DNA of 64,000 nucleotides from Brachypodius melanocephalos. Its lineage: Eukaryota > Chordata > Aves > Passeriformes > Pycnonotidae. The translations under genes were made by a program, and so were the position numbers. The stretch spans positions 33,163,077 to 33,227,076 of the forward strand of contig VZSR01001685.1 in the NCBI GenBank assembly GCA_013398615.1, given 5' to 3'. Below the pieces are notes generated by a model that saw nothing but the letters and a program-made list of their open reading frames with translations, did no database searches and had not been told where the DNA came from. Positions 13,700-26,378 of this stretch are shown here, piece by piece. Positions within the stretch are counted from its first letter, which is position 1. Every line of letters starts with the position of its first letter.

Positions 13700-14345
13700 T
13701 GATACAGAAATGCTGCTGTGATATCTGATTCCTCGTCAGACACATTTGATGACCTCATTGACCTGCCTGGGCTGGCTCCCCTAGCAAGATCAGGCTGTCC
13801 CCGATGCACCACAGTCAGAGCCATCCCCAGGCAGTTCTGCCCTGGCTCAAGACAAAGAGGAGCTATGATGCATCGAGTGGCCTGCTCAGAAAGTCAAGAC
13901 CTCAAAATAGATGAAGGAATGAGTTATAAGCATAGCACAGGACACTGAGATCTTTCCGAGGTTTGAAATTGCATCATTAAGCTTTCTGCTGAAGAATTTT
14001 CCTCAGCAAAAGCCTCTCCATTTTTTAACCAGCCCTAAGCTTTCGTTTTTGAGACTGGTTTTCCTGCATTTTCTCCTCTGTGGTTTCATTCATAGGCTGG
14101 AAAACCTGAGCAGGCATTTGGGAGGAGGGAGCATTTGTGACAGGGGACGGAGGATTTGTCTTTTGTTTTCTGTGGGCAAGAACAAAAGGCACAGCATTTT
14201 CAGCTTTGCACTGTGTGTTTCAGCGGATTTATATAATATCTGTGCTAATGTTTCGGGTTTTCATCATTTTAGTGCTGTGGTTTTAATTTCCAGGAAAGGG
14301 TGCCCAGGCTATCAGACCAAAGCTTTTTTGTGTTGTATTTAAATC
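13700..14345. other. CpG-retaining, CNE-like segment
   Basis: Compared with its flanks, this stretch keeps more CpGs (for example near 13731, 13801, 14045, 14147, 14224 and 14252) and is free of recognisable repeats. Short frames overlap here (76 codons at 13718-13948, 97 at 14049-14342) without known domains. Conserved noncoding sequence is one reading, but it is an inference and would need alignment to other bird genomes. Confidence 0.25.
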
Positions 14346-15115
14346 CATAATAAATAACATTTAAACATTAATGTTGCTGCTAAATTGAGCTGTAACTTAG
14401 AAAAGCTGTTCCTTAAACCAGTCTTTTGCAATGCACAAGTGTACACAAGGAACAGTTTGCTCTCACTACCACTCCTGTAAATTCTGGTAAATCATTTAAT
14501 GAACACACAAAATGTGTGATAGGAAAATAAAGAGTAAAATTTAGCAAAATTACTCAGGATCTATCTGACAATATAGCAGTGATGGAGGGATTTTAACACA
14601 TTTTAAAACTCTTTTTTAACATTTTGGAAAGCATTTTTAAAAACATTTTTAGCTCTGTAATAACAAGCAATTTATATACAAAAATTTAGTTTTATTAAAA
14701 TGGGATATGCACATATATAAGCTCTCTTTTATCTGAAGATGGGAGACAGTTTTATCATCTGTTTACAGAGAACTAACCAGCAGCAACATCCAAGGTGAAG
14801 GTGGCTGATTGTTAAGTGCCACCCAGTAATGGCCTGTAAGGCTTCAGGATAATGAGCCAAGGTCTTAGCTGTCCTCATTGACTTTGGGTAACCAAGGGAC
14901 AGCCCAAAAGTGCTGCTGCACGAACCTGCCAGACCAGAGACACTCACAATGTCCAGACAGAAGACCCTGCTCTTTTCCTTTGGAGTATTTAATATGCAAA
15001 ATTCCTTCGAACCATCATCCTGAATTTTCATCTATGACATACGTTCAGCAAATAGAAAAAATTAAAAAGTAATGAGGAGAGTTCCCAACTGCTTTGAGAA
15101 GATTCCACATATGTG

Positions 15116-15190
15116 CTAATTAGCGATTCTGTCTGAAAATATTCCCTGAAAGCTGTATGGGTAGTGCAGCCTGGGATAAATAATGCAAAT
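15116..15190. promoter_or_regulatory. Homeodomain dyad plus octamer, candidate enhancer
   Basis: CTAATTAG at 15116-15123 is a palindromic homeodomain site. ATGCAAAT at 15183-15190 is a perfect POU/octamer element. They lie 60 bp apart within a repeat-free stretch. The motifs are seen directly and their binding specificities are established. That the segment acts as an enhancer is inference only, since both motifs also occur by chance in AT-rich DNA. Confidence 0.3.
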
Positions 15191-16070
15191 GCCCCATGGC
15201 ACTGTCACAAACACCACAATCAGTGCTGTTTGCAATTTCAGTGAGACTCTTCAAGTTCTGCACCTGAGACTAAAATATTAATGAAGTAAAACTGTGGTAA
15301 ACAAACCTCCAGCCCCGCTCCCCCACCCCCAGTTGACACACACGGTCACACACCCTTCACCCACTGGCTTTCTGGCACAGGATGAGAAGAATTTCAGGAA
15401 GATGAGTGTTGACTGGTGCATCTCCTTGTACATAACTCTGCTCCTTCCCCTGGTTGCTACACCAAGCATCTCTCATCACTGGACTAGTGCCTACATGTGT
15501 CTTTGATGCCAGAAATGGAAGGAGCAATGCTGCACATTGATATTAACGCTGGCAGGTTCTCTGCAACCTGGACTCACCCACCAGCATGGATGAAGGGAAA
15601 ACCGAACAAACCAGTGGTTTTCCCTCATTTCCCATTCCTTCACAATACAGCTGCATCACTCTGCTGTACAACCAGAGCTGGCAGAAAGTTCCTATCGCAG
15701 GCGGCAGGCAAACCCCAGACACACAAACTGTAGGGTCTGCTCTGCCTTGGGATCTCAGCTGGGGAATTATGTGATGCCCCAGGAGGTCCCAGGCCCAGCT
15801 CTGAGTGTCCATAATGCCATGACACCGGTTAAGGCTGCCCACAAAGGCCATCTTGAAACAGGAAAGGAGATGCCAAGGTACAGCTCACTGGTCATGTGAA
15901 GGGCAATACAAACACAAAGATACATCTGTCATGCTCTCCCCTTGGATAAGCAAATTTTCAGGTCTGAGTTATGCTTTAAAATACACTCATTTACTAAAAA
16001 ATGCAAACCCATCCTGGAAAGTGGTACTGGTCTCTAGAAAGACTAATTCTGCTGACTTCCAGTGCAAATC

Positions 16071-16089
16071 AAAAAAAAAAAAAAAAAAA
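16071..16089. repeat. Poly-A tract (A19)
   Basis: An uninterrupted run of 19 A, preceded by an open plus-strand frame (about 81 codons from 15853) with no recognised product. No target-site duplication was identified, so a retrocopy tail is not supported. Confidence 0.9.
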
Positions 16090-17560
16090 GGTGCCTAAGC
16101 AGTATTATCTAGCTATCTAGCGGCATAGTGAGCTGCCACTGACTTCTGAAGGAGGTTAAGTCTTTAATCTACTTAGATGCTTTGGAAAATATCTCTCAGC
16201 TAAGCACCTAAGCCACTTCTGAAATAGGAGCTGAGGTTTCAAAGTTGCACAGAGGTTTTAAGAACTTCATGTGGCACTACTCTGGCCACACAGGTGCATC
16301 TCTAGAGTTAAATTCTGCTTTTCTACAGATTCAGTTTCTGAGTGAAGTGCATTGCAGCTATTTCAGGTGCATAGCCAGAGTGAAATGCAGAGCAGATTTC
16401 AACCCCTACTGACTGTTCACAAACTGTGCTCCAAGTTGCAAATACCCATTAGCCATTCCACTCATATTTTAGTATATGTTTTCATACTGCAAATCATTCC
16501 TTCTGAGATCACAGTTGCTGCACATTCCTGAAGTCCTTTTGTGAAATTACAGGCCTGCTGTTTTAGTTCCATGTTACAATACCTGCCCACACAATTCAGC
16601 ATCACAAACTAGTCTATAAATGTCAGTCCATGAACAGCACCTTGTAAAGCCGGTGGAAAAAAAGTAACTCTTCTTAGTTTGATAAATGCAGGATCAATAG
16701 CACCATTAAGTGAGCCTCTAGATGTACAGAAATCTAGTCAGAAGTTGAGGACTTGAGACAGAGCTCTCATCTATTCCAGACTACACTCAGGGTCAGTCCT
16801 CAGACCTTGTTTTGCCATAAAGTCTGTAACCTTTGTTCTGCAGAGAAGTTGTATGTGTTTGCCCATGTATGCCCAAACTCCTTTCCTCCTGCCTGTCCTG
16901 AAGAAGTGGCTATCCACTGGGAGATTGAGGATCCTGGGACAAGCAACAGATTAAAAACAACACCATATTTACTTGATGATGCTAATTTACTCCATAAATC
17001 AGGAAGAATCATCTAAGTATATACTGGTCTACCCTAGGACCATTAGTGCCCAAATCATTGCTTATCTTCCAGTAACTACTTTAGGAACACTTGAAATTCC
17101 CCTCAAAACCTAAAGTGTGGCCTAGACTACCCCATCATTATGACAAATGAAATTTTACAGTGGCATGAGATGTGCTAATGAAGCCTGTGTTCAGCAGACT
17201 GTTCTCACCTGGCATCAGCCTTCCTGCCACTGCCTCGGTGCCTGCTTTTCCCTCTTCCTCAAGCACCTCCTGGATGCCTCCCAGCCCAAACCATGACTGC
17301 AAAATATCCCTGTTGTATAGATGGCTTCTTAACCTCATTTAAATTCTTCCTTCAAGCTACCTCCACCACGATGCCCTCAAATTGCCACCATCTTTTAATG
17401 AGAAGGATGCTATGTGTACCCATTTTATCGTTATTGTATTCTCTCAGCCCAGCTGCCTTCCACCCGGTAGCTCCTGCCTGTTATGCAGATTGTGAGCTCT
17501 CTGGGGTGCCAACTGCTCTCTTCCTTGCATGTCTTCACAGTGTGTACCACGGAGGAGCCC

Positions 17561-18010
17561 TGATCCTGGATTGGGGTCCCATAACGCAAACAACTAGATA
17601 AAAGAATAATTTGTTAGCCCGGATTGCAAATCTTCTTTTGCAAGAAAAAATAAAGCAATTTCCCCAGGCTGTCAGAGGCACTTTCATGTGTCAGTATCGC
17701 AGCTCTCTTCTGGCAATGACAATGGTGCATCCAATTTCCCGGCACAAGGGGGAATGTTTGCTGAGCTGATGTGAGCTCTGCGTGTTGCTGCTCTACATCT
17801 AGCTGTGCCACAGAGAACCAAACGCCTTGTAGGGAAGGGACCTGCTGTTGGGAAGGCAGCTATCTGTGGGATGTTATTTTTAGTGTGGGGTGAACTCAGG
17901 GGGCAGCCTTTGATGGGATTTTTCCTGTGTGTGATCCTCTCAAGGAATGTGATATTTGGCTTTTGTTTTGATTTGGTACCTCATAACAGTGAAGGGAGAG
18001 GCTGTGCAAA
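17561..18010. other. CpG-retaining unique segment
   Basis: Repeat-free DNA with several CpGs (for example near 17586, 17619, 17698, 17740 and 17780) in an otherwise CpG-poor area. No exon-like structure is convincing: the open frames are short and no clear acceptor/donor pair brackets one. It is listed as a possible conserved noncoding element for alignment. Confidence 0.2.
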
Positions 18011-20440
18011 GTTTGTTTGCCCATATTTATTATTAATTACAAGTCTGCACTCTAGGTTACATATACTGAAATGAAATCAATGCTGCAGGTTTGTATCCAC
18101 ATTCAAAATTCATACAAAGAATGTTATATTACCGATAGGTATGTGATCTCTCTTCTACCTGTCTAGAGCACTCTCAAAAATATTCCAACTTCTGTACCTT
18201 TATTTCAGCTCATTTCTTGGGTAATTGACTCCAACTATTAGCAGCCAGATACTAAAGTGTTTGTCCCATAAGGATTTCATTTCTTGGTACCTAAAAGGTC
18301 AGCTCAGCCAGAAAGAAGCATTGGTCTATACTGTCAGCACCTCACATCATTCAGGTACTCCAGGGTCTGATCATAAATACATTTCCAAATAGGACATAGC
18401 CAATGGCATCTCCTACTTCTCCAGAAAAATAAAACTGTTTCCACTCAGCAAACATGGCACAAAGATGTACTCATGTATCGCCAGGCATATCTACATAATG
18501 CCTTACAAATAACTCATACTTCATTTAAAGTTTCACTTGATATGCTCTGTACTCAGCTTTATCGTTTTTAATTGAAAATATGAATCTCAAGCATCCACAG
18601 TTTTAGTGTAAAATCCGTTTTTTCTCACTCATATAATACTTTCTAGAGTGTATATTCCCATTTGTGACCAAATATCCAAACCTATAAATAATAGTTGCTG
18701 TTTCACTTATACATTAAGATACTTCAAACAAAAAAAAAAAAAGGGCTGACACTTTCTAAATGTTTAAAACTTGGCATTACCCTGAACCCATTCCAGCACT
18801 CTAGCTAAATTTCTCAGTAAAACCACAGTTAAACAAGTAATTTAGCTTTGCAAAATGAAAAGTATTGCATCGTCCGTCTACAGGGCAAAGAAAAGTTTGG
18901 GCAACCCGAAAAACTGAAAGGAAAATTGAAATGGTTTACACTCATCATCTCAAGTATTTCTTCACTGAAGAGAAACCTCTGAGACTCTCTGTGGCTGACA
19001 TCTGTCAAGCAGGTCTTTCCACCTGTCTTAATATTTTTCCCAACTTTATATGTAAAAACCTTCTCACTCAAGTATAGGACAGTTGCCTCATCAAATTAAA
19101 TTTTTTAGGTAATTTTCCATCTATTAGCCAAGATGTGGTCATTAAATCGCTTATTTTAAAAACAAATTTATTAGAGATATTCAAGCCTTTGTTATTGTAC
19201 AGTCCATCAACTCTGCCTATAATATTTCCTTACTCTTTAATTTGAGTGATAACACAAATAATGCCTTCTGTGGGTGTCTGTATATTTTTTTTTTTAATAG
19301 AGAGATGCCCACAGTTTGTATTACAGTTTCTCTAGTCCACAAGACCCTTCCTTGAGCAATATTTCATTTCATTATTCACACAATGCTTTATCTCTCTGCT
19401 TCGGCCTCAGGTGCTAGTGCTTCACTGCATTGGTTCTTCCCTAGTTACTGGTGTCTAAATCATCATTGGACCTTTTAAACTGATGACACCATACAGAAGT
19501 TAGACTGCAGTTTTCTTAATTGAATTTAAATTTTCAATTTTAAAATTTTCGATTTAATTGAAAGAACAGCAAATGGATCAGTCATTTATTTAAAATCTGC
19601 CCAATATTTAAGACACATCTGCACATTTGTGCTCAAGGCAGGCTGTCCAAACTGTTGCAAAGGGATGTGCAGTTGGAGATCTGCATATACATACATATAT
19701 ATATAAAATATTGGAGATCATTTTGCTCTGGTTTCACCCAACTTCACACAATGGCATGCTGCAGGTCCCAGAGTCTTCAGTCCCTTCCCCTTTGAGTCAA
19801 TCATCACTGAGGGCTCATTAGAGTAATTTTGTTTGCCAAACATTGCAGAGGCACTGCAGATCTCTCTCCACCCTTTGCCCAGAACTCTCACAGTTTAAGT
19901 TTGAAAATTAGGCTAATATTCAAATAAAATGATCCGTGCTTGACGTGCTACAGAATGTAGAAATATGACCTTGAAGATGGTGGTGTCAAAAGAGGGCATA
20001 ATGTGACACTAAGTGGGCCAGGTGCCACTCTGTCTCCCCACATCATGTTCTTGTCACCTTGACAGTGACCATGAGTGAGCCCTTGGACAAGCCTTGTGTC
20101 TTTGCTGCAGGAGCAGGGGACAGACCTGATTATTGCCCAGAGGGCTGCCAGGGCTGCTCCCGATGCTCTTCACTCCATGACCAGTGAGAAGACCCTCTGT
20201 AAAGGCGCTGTCCTTGCTCCTCTGCCACCTCAGCTGCCATGTCCCTTTGCTTGGGGCAGTTCTGTTTGACAGACCCGATCCCCTTCTCAGCCCTCCCATT
20301 CCCTGCTGGCCACAGCAAAGGGAATGAACAAATGACTGAGAACAGTCATTCCTGAGAACAGCAGGAACAGCAAAACCCCTGGGGGAGTGCCCAGAGCTTG
20401 GGGGGAGCCCTCAGTTGGGTAGGAAAAAAGCCGAGAGAGA
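18011..20440. other. Unique noncoding DNA
   Basis: AT-rich, with a 13-A run at 18730-18742 and an AATTGAA/TTCAATT self-complementary patch at 19518-19562. The GC-richer patch at 20040-20320 gives overlapping short frames on both strands, none with a recognisable product. It also contains an 8-bp perfect hairpin: AATGACTG at 20331-20338 and CAGTCATT at 20343-20350. Confidence 0.6.
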
Positions 20441-20689
20441 GACCATTCATTTCTCAGGGCTGCAATTACTCACAGGAGGTGCTGAAATGAGATGATAAAT
20501 GTTAATGTTGGACTAGCTGGGAAACCTCTCGCTGTAAATGTGGGTCTATTAGAGAGGCAAGTCACCCTTTGGGGACTGCAGTGGGGGAGGTAGGAGAAAA
20601 GGGAGCTGAACTTTCGAAGCTGGAGGTTGAGCTGTGGCCTGTATTTTCTTCTCTACCCACACTGCAATGCTTATTTGCTGCTGGGGCTT

Positions 20690-20760
20690 ATTAATTTTTC
20701 ACTTATGCCACGCTAAAAATAGTTAATTATTGAAAATGCATATCCGTCTGATGGTGAAAG
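20690..20760. promoter_or_regulatory. MEF2, homeodomain and POU-like motif cluster
   Basis: CTAAAAATAG at 20713-20722 is an exact match to the MEF2 consensus CTA(A/T)4TAG. It is followed at once by TTAATTAT (20723-20730), a homeodomain-type core, and then by ATGCATAT (20736-20743), which is POU-like. The block is compact, repeat-free and retains CpGs on both sides. The motif matches are direct observations. A muscle or neural enhancer role would be inference and is unproven. Confidence 0.35.
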
Positions 20761-20944
20761 GCTGTCTCTTCCGAACAGGTGACTGGTTCAGATAACCCCA
20801 GAAGGCACTTCTGGGTCTTCTAGGCCCTTGATCAAAATTTCTTTTTTAATTTGAAAAGAAGAGAGGTGATTAAAACTGAAAATGATGGTAAGTATAATGA
20901 AAGCTTCCTCCCTCCTTCCCAAGAGCTGGTGTAATGGGCTGAGA

Positions 20945-21016
20945 TTTCTTTCTTTTCTTTTTTTCTTCCTTTCTTTCTTTCCTCATTTCTTTATTTCCAT
21001 CTTTTTTTTTCTTCCA
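20945..21016. repeat. Polypyrimidine (CTTT-rich) low-complexity tract
   Basis: About 70 bp almost entirely of C and T on the plus strand, rich in TTTC and CTTT units and ending in a T-run. It is a degenerate microsatellite and explains the hydrophobic, F/S-rich open frame read across it. Confidence 0.85.
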
Positions 21017-24000
21017 AAAGCATGTTTTCAATGTTTTATGTATACATCATGCTGGCCCTTTGATTTTTTTTTTTTAATCAGATGTAGAGATTTTGCTGTG
21101 ACAATAGAGTGAATGTGTGTGGATAACATTACTCACAGTGCTAGTGAGAGTTCAAAGGCTGGAATGTCCAGACTAAATACACAGCAGAAAGATCAGTTCT
21201 TTAACATTTCAATTAGACAGAAACATGAAACAACAGGCCAGTGACTTCAGCTTCTCAAAATTAAACAGTTTGACACTGCACAGAGCACACATCGAAATTC
21301 ATTATGCCTTCACAACTTAAATCTCCTCCTGCCAAAATAGTGGCAGGAGTCATTCCTCAAACACAGGGATTGCTTTATAAATGTAGTGAGTCCTATACTT
21401 ACCTGTAGGAGGGAATTATCCTTTGCATGGCAAAATCTAGATCAAAAACCTCTTTGGAAGAAGCAGCTCTCCAAGGATCCTACTGTGCTAGGGAAGGACT
21501 TGTCTGCCTACTGTCCCACTGGGGATCAGTAGAAGAGAAGCACAGCCTAGGCAGGGACAATGCCTTTGTATCTACTCTGCAATACTGTCAATCTTGTGGC
21601 ACTCACTGGCTCTGCTACAGGATGAGAATGGCCACAACACCAGGCAGTGGATGCCCTAGTGCAGAGAGCAGTGTGTGCTCACACTGCCCAGCCTGCTCTG
21701 GTCCCCTCCTCCTGTCCCCTTTCCCTGGTTCTCACCTGGGCCTGTGGGGACAAGGAAGCAAGGCAGGACTTCCATGGGGCATTATCACTGCCCTTATTAG
21801 AAAAAAGGTTCAATTATTTGTCTAAGGAATCACAGGGAAATCTACAATCTCCAAGTCCACAATATAAGTGGCTTTGTTAGTAATTAAATGTCCACTGTGT
21901 GTGTCTCAGGAGTAATTGCCAATAAAGCCTCTGCACTGTGTCAGCTCAGTCTCACATACTCCTCTGACATGTTTGCAGTGGCAACTGAAACATTATAGTT
22001 CCCTGAGAAAATATTTCTCTTATAAGGTATACACACAAACATACACGGTCTGAGAATTGCTTTTATGTCGGAAACAAGATCACGGAGTTTGCAAGAGGAA
22101 CATTGATGGAAAGAGAATGCATCTTTGCTTTTAAAGAAAGGTGTCCAGAGATGACTCAATTACCTCAGGAGAATTAGTTCTCAATTACTATAATTGCTGT
22201 TTTATAAGCCCTACTCGTGGACCTGCAGTCTTTGTCCTTAAGAGTTGCCAGTCTCAGCATACACTGGAAGATGACAGACAACTGCAAAGAGAAGGGAACT
22301 AAAAAGGGAGGGGAGGGACAATGCTGACCATCTTGGTAAGCCGGAGTTTTAGCTCTCTGAAGTTTTGGGGGTGTTCTGCAAACATCACAAAAGGTCTTCT
22401 GAGGGTGGACATGAAGAAGAGTAAAGAAAAGACACTGAGGTGTGTGAAGGGAACTCCTTCCCTGTCACAAGGGAAAATGAGAGAAAAAAAAAAAGATAAC
22501 TGCTTCCAAAACTAAATGTTTTAACAGCCAGACTGTTGAAGCTGACAAATGTCATTTACTTTCTTTATGTGAGTTCATGAGTCCATCCAAGTTCTCAAAG
22601 ATGTATTGGTCATTCATCATCTAGAGAAACCATATCCAGCTGCAGAGACAGCACACATTACTTTAGCCATTCACTGTTTTTCGGGGTCTATGCCTGGTAA
22701 TATCAGCTTTGAGTCACTATTTTGGCCCCCCAAACATGTTGAACAAACTATGCAATGACAAAGAGTGACAAATGAATTTCAAAAACCTCTTTTTCTCACA
22801 TGACAATGAGTATGTAGCTTTGCCAAATCTTCATTTTCTCTTTCAGTATCCTCCCAGGAACACTAAAACAAATTTAAGGATGTGGTTGTAGAGCTCCACA
22901 AGGGTTTAAATCATGCTTTTAGGCAAATGATATAATTTTAAGCTTCCCTGTTTTCTCTAGAGCTGAGAAATGGGCAGCCACATAACTTCTTGCAACAGCT
23001 CACAGAAGACCTGGCCAATTGTTCTTGCTTTGGTTCTTGTTTCTAGGGGATATCAGACTGACAAGACTCAGTTTCATCCAGATGTAGCATAAATCTATTT
23101 CTCCATATGAGCCTTTCCCAAAGAACACCACTACCGCATACACCAAGAAAACATAAAGAGGACTCCAAGGAATTAAGACAAGATTACAAAGGAAAATATT
23201 TTTGTTGATGATTCCCAAATGGTAGCCCAAGCACTTTGACTATCCCAGTGTATTACCTCTTTACCTGCTGTCTGACACTCCAGCCTGATGGAGAGAATAA
23301 ACCATCAGGGGCCTGTAGGCCTAATTTCCCATCCTGACACCAAGACAGCAACAATTATTCAAAGCATCATGTCAGCACCCCACTTTTGTTTCTTCTTCAG
23401 GAGAAAGCAGAGATAATAACCCTGGCTTAACTATTCTAGCAGGTATCAGGATGAATTGGTTTTCCAGTCACAAAAATCACTTAGCACTGCATTTTATCAT
23501 TGCATCCTCCCTACTCCCCAAATTCTGACTCCTATGCTGTCAAACTGTCCCCTACGCCTCTCACATCTTTCTGCTCTGAAGGTCACTCATCCTGCTAACA
23601 TGGTAAAAAGAAAAAAAGTTGAGTTCAGCTTGCTATAATGCTCCTACAGAAAGTAACAACTGTTGAAACAAAAATGGAACCAGAGCTAATTCAGCATTTA
23701 GAAGTAACCACACTTCAGCTTCACACTCTCACATATTTCACTGTCTCTTGTCATCCATATCAGACAGATACCTAACTATATTTGCCAGAGTACTCTTATG
23801 TGGTACACAGCCCATGCTATAGTCAAAGCCATCTGCTCAGACATATTCTCCTGAAGAACTGAGACTGGAGAATGTGAATAGGCAATTAAAAGCAGTTCTG
23901 TGAGCAAAATTTGCTTTTTAACCTGACCCTTCATAAAAATGCTGAGACAAGATGGGGGTAAGATATAATCTTGGATTTCCTACATTAAAAGAAGTGAAGT

Positions 24001-26173
24001 TTGGATCTCACCATACCAAGCTCGTTTCTAACAAGACCCACTCTGATCATCCACGCCAACATGTTGGCTACTGGTGCTCACTCCATAGCACATTGGCTTC
24101 ACTGAGACTATGTGCACAACTGAAAGCTTGAAGCATCCATCTCCCACAGCAGTTTTAGCACAGCAGATCAAGGAGTAGGCACAAAGAAGTTTATGGAAGC
24201 CAAGGCACTAAAATCTCCATCTTCTTAGGGGAAAAAAAAATTAAGGGACTATGCAAGGGCAAGTGTGAAGTCCTGGAATTTGAATCTAATCTCATCAGAT
24301 GACCCATTACAACCTATTGAGTCACATTATCGTGAGCAAATAGGATCAGTCTGGCAGCACTCCCATACAAGCAGAAATGCTATTTTCACAGGAATCATTA
24401 ATAGCCCTGTTCTGCCACTGGGCTAAACAAGGAGAAAAGAAAAAGAACAGGGTGAGATGAAAAGAAGATACAAGATAGATGAAGAGAATACAAACATGAG
24501 TTGGAAACTGGCACATTTTCTACCTTGTAGAAAAGACAAATAGCAGCTAAACAGAGGGTATGTCATGAAATCAGTCTGAAGAGAATTTTGATCGACCTGG
24601 AAGGAAAATGAAGGGGGAAAGTCAAGAACAACAACCTGAAGGGTCCCTAGAAATTCCAAACCAAAAGACTTGGATTTTCCTAGATGTCCAGCCTGAGGCA
24701 GAAACTAACAGCAAAAAAACGAGAGAAATATAACATATTCCTGAGCAATGCCTTCAGTAAGCCAGCTGCTGTCAGCAGCCTAACAAAGAACTGACTTACT
24801 CAGCTCCATGATGGGTGTGAAATTACCTGGATAAAGTTTTCCACATGTACATGCCTTGCTCTCCCCCACATAATGAGCTCATCCAACATAAATCAATGTG
24901 GTCCACTGTCCCTCTCCAACTGACAGATTCCCAGTAGTTCCACAGCATCCTGGGCCTCACTACATCAGTGCCAGACTGGTAAATGCCCGGCTTCATAGAG
25001 ACCAGAGAGGGTCAGTGCCTCAGGCTGAGCTAAGGCTCAGCAAGTTCCAAAGCCTCTACATCAGTTCTAACATCCAGGTTACAAACTTCTGAAAAATAAG
25101 AGTTCATCATGAAAATAATAGCACACCAAATCCTATAATACTCACATTTGCTGTATAAAGCTTTAGATTATCTCATAAAAATAAATAATACACATCACTA
25201 TCATATAACTATGGGGATTTGGTTTTGTTTTTTAACTCAGATCACTGTTTTGCATACAGAGGAAAGGGATGATTTTTGGTTTATCCTACAGCTTAATGAT
25301 TTTCACTTCTTTTTTTGAACAGACTTTTGCTGTGATGTCTGTAATCCAGCTCTCAGGCTACATAGTTTCTTCTGATATACTGTGATCAAGTTCTAACTGG
25401 TAGGTCTAGTTTCTTCACATATATCTTTTTAGATAAAGCCTTTGCAGGAGGGAGAAGATAGAAATAGAGTTGCCACAAGCCTTGGATTTGGCTAGTTTAT
25501 CTTGCACCCTACTCCACTTTGCTGAAGGACATTAATTGTCCTGAGGTCTCCTTGGCCTGCATATTTTTTTTTTCATTTTTTCCCCTCTATTACCCTCCCA
25601 CCAGCAGAAATCATAACCGTGTGAGCAGCAACTGCCAAAAGGCAGCAATTCATAATCACCAGAGTGATTACAAAGGAGCCAGCAGCAATGCTGAAGTTTA
25701 CAGCACTTCCTGTGCACAAAACTACGTGGTAAAAATATTTGCTGCAGAGAGTAAACAGGCTTAATGGGTTCCAGTTTAATTTCTTTTTTATAATCCTGTA
25801 CTGAAAGTATATAGTGCTTGGGAAAAGTGCAATGCTGACAGCACAGACAATGCAGGAGCCCTGCTAAGCTGCACAGTGATGTGCACTGGCTGAGGCTGAC
25901 CTGGCAGGGCTGCCAGCCTGACCCCTGGGAATGCCCTGTCACACTGGTTACCCACGATACAACAGCATATTGCCATTATCAAAAAAAAGAAACAGGAGTG
26001 ATACGAGGCCACTGAAAAGCTTTAGTGATTTTCCAAGCCTTTTTTAAACAGACTGCATTTCCAGATCCCAGGCACAGAGGATGTTCACCGTCTGGAGCCT
26101 CACATATGCAAGGCTCAATGTGTTTTTCTCTCGTCTTCTCTGCACTTCCTAAGAGCTCCAAGAGCCAGGGAAA
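21017..26173. other. Unique noncoding DNA
   Basis: No gene recognised. A GC-richer patch at 21430-21830 yields a 132-codon frame with an overlapping alternative frame and no domain. The minus-strand frame at 25532-25942 is Cys-rich but shows no regular spacing that would suggest a zinc finger or defensin-like fold. A 9-bp GC-rich hairpin lies at 21326-21349. Confidence 0.6.
21326..21349. repeat. Perfect 9-bp GC-rich inverted repeat
   Basis: CTCCTGCCA at 21326-21334 pairs exactly with TGGCAGGAG at 21341-21349 across the 6-nt loop AAATAG. The stem is mostly G:C and is too short for a microRNA precursor. It could be a protein-binding dyad or chance. Confidence 0.75.
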
Positions 26174-26378
26174 AATCACAGAATCACAGAATTACAGAAT
26201 TATTTATTTTGGTAAAACCTCTGAGACCATCAAGTCCAACCTCTGACTGATCACCACCCTGTCAGTTAGAAAATAGCACCAAGTGACATGTCCAGTCTTT
26301 TCCTGAACACCTCCAGAGTTGGTGATTCCACCACCTGCCTGAGCAGTCTGTTCCTATGTTTAACAGCCCCTTCCCAAC
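26174..26378 (-). mobile_element. CR1 LINE 3'-end fragment
   Basis: The plus strand begins with ATCACAGA repeated twice and then ATTACAGA, the antisense of the CR1 terminal (TCTGTGAT)n repeat. It continues through 'gagaccatcaagtccaacctctgac', 'tccagtcttttcctgaacacctccagagttggtgattccaccacctgcctgagcagtctgttcc'. This is the standard order of the avian CR1 3' untranslated region in antisense. The copy is 5'-truncated near 26378 and has no coding potential. Confidence 0.93.

Larger units (their letters stand above)
14346..17560. other. Unique noncoding DNA with a poly-A tract
   Basis: No gene recognised. The overlapping short frames at 15278-15850 on both strands come from a GC-richer patch rather than from a codon-like pattern. 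A 19-A run is present at 16071-16089. The upstream sequence does not read as a recognisable retrocopied mRNA. Confidence 0.6.

Noticed and set aside
15853..16089. Possible processed retrocopy ending in A19
   Set aside because: No recognisable mRNA upstream, no target-site duplication and no AATAAA at the expected distance.
25532..25942. Cys-rich 136-codon minus-strand ORF, considered as a zinc-finger or secreted peptide
   Set aside because: Cysteine spacing is irregular, there is no signal peptide, and it overlaps a plus-strand frame.
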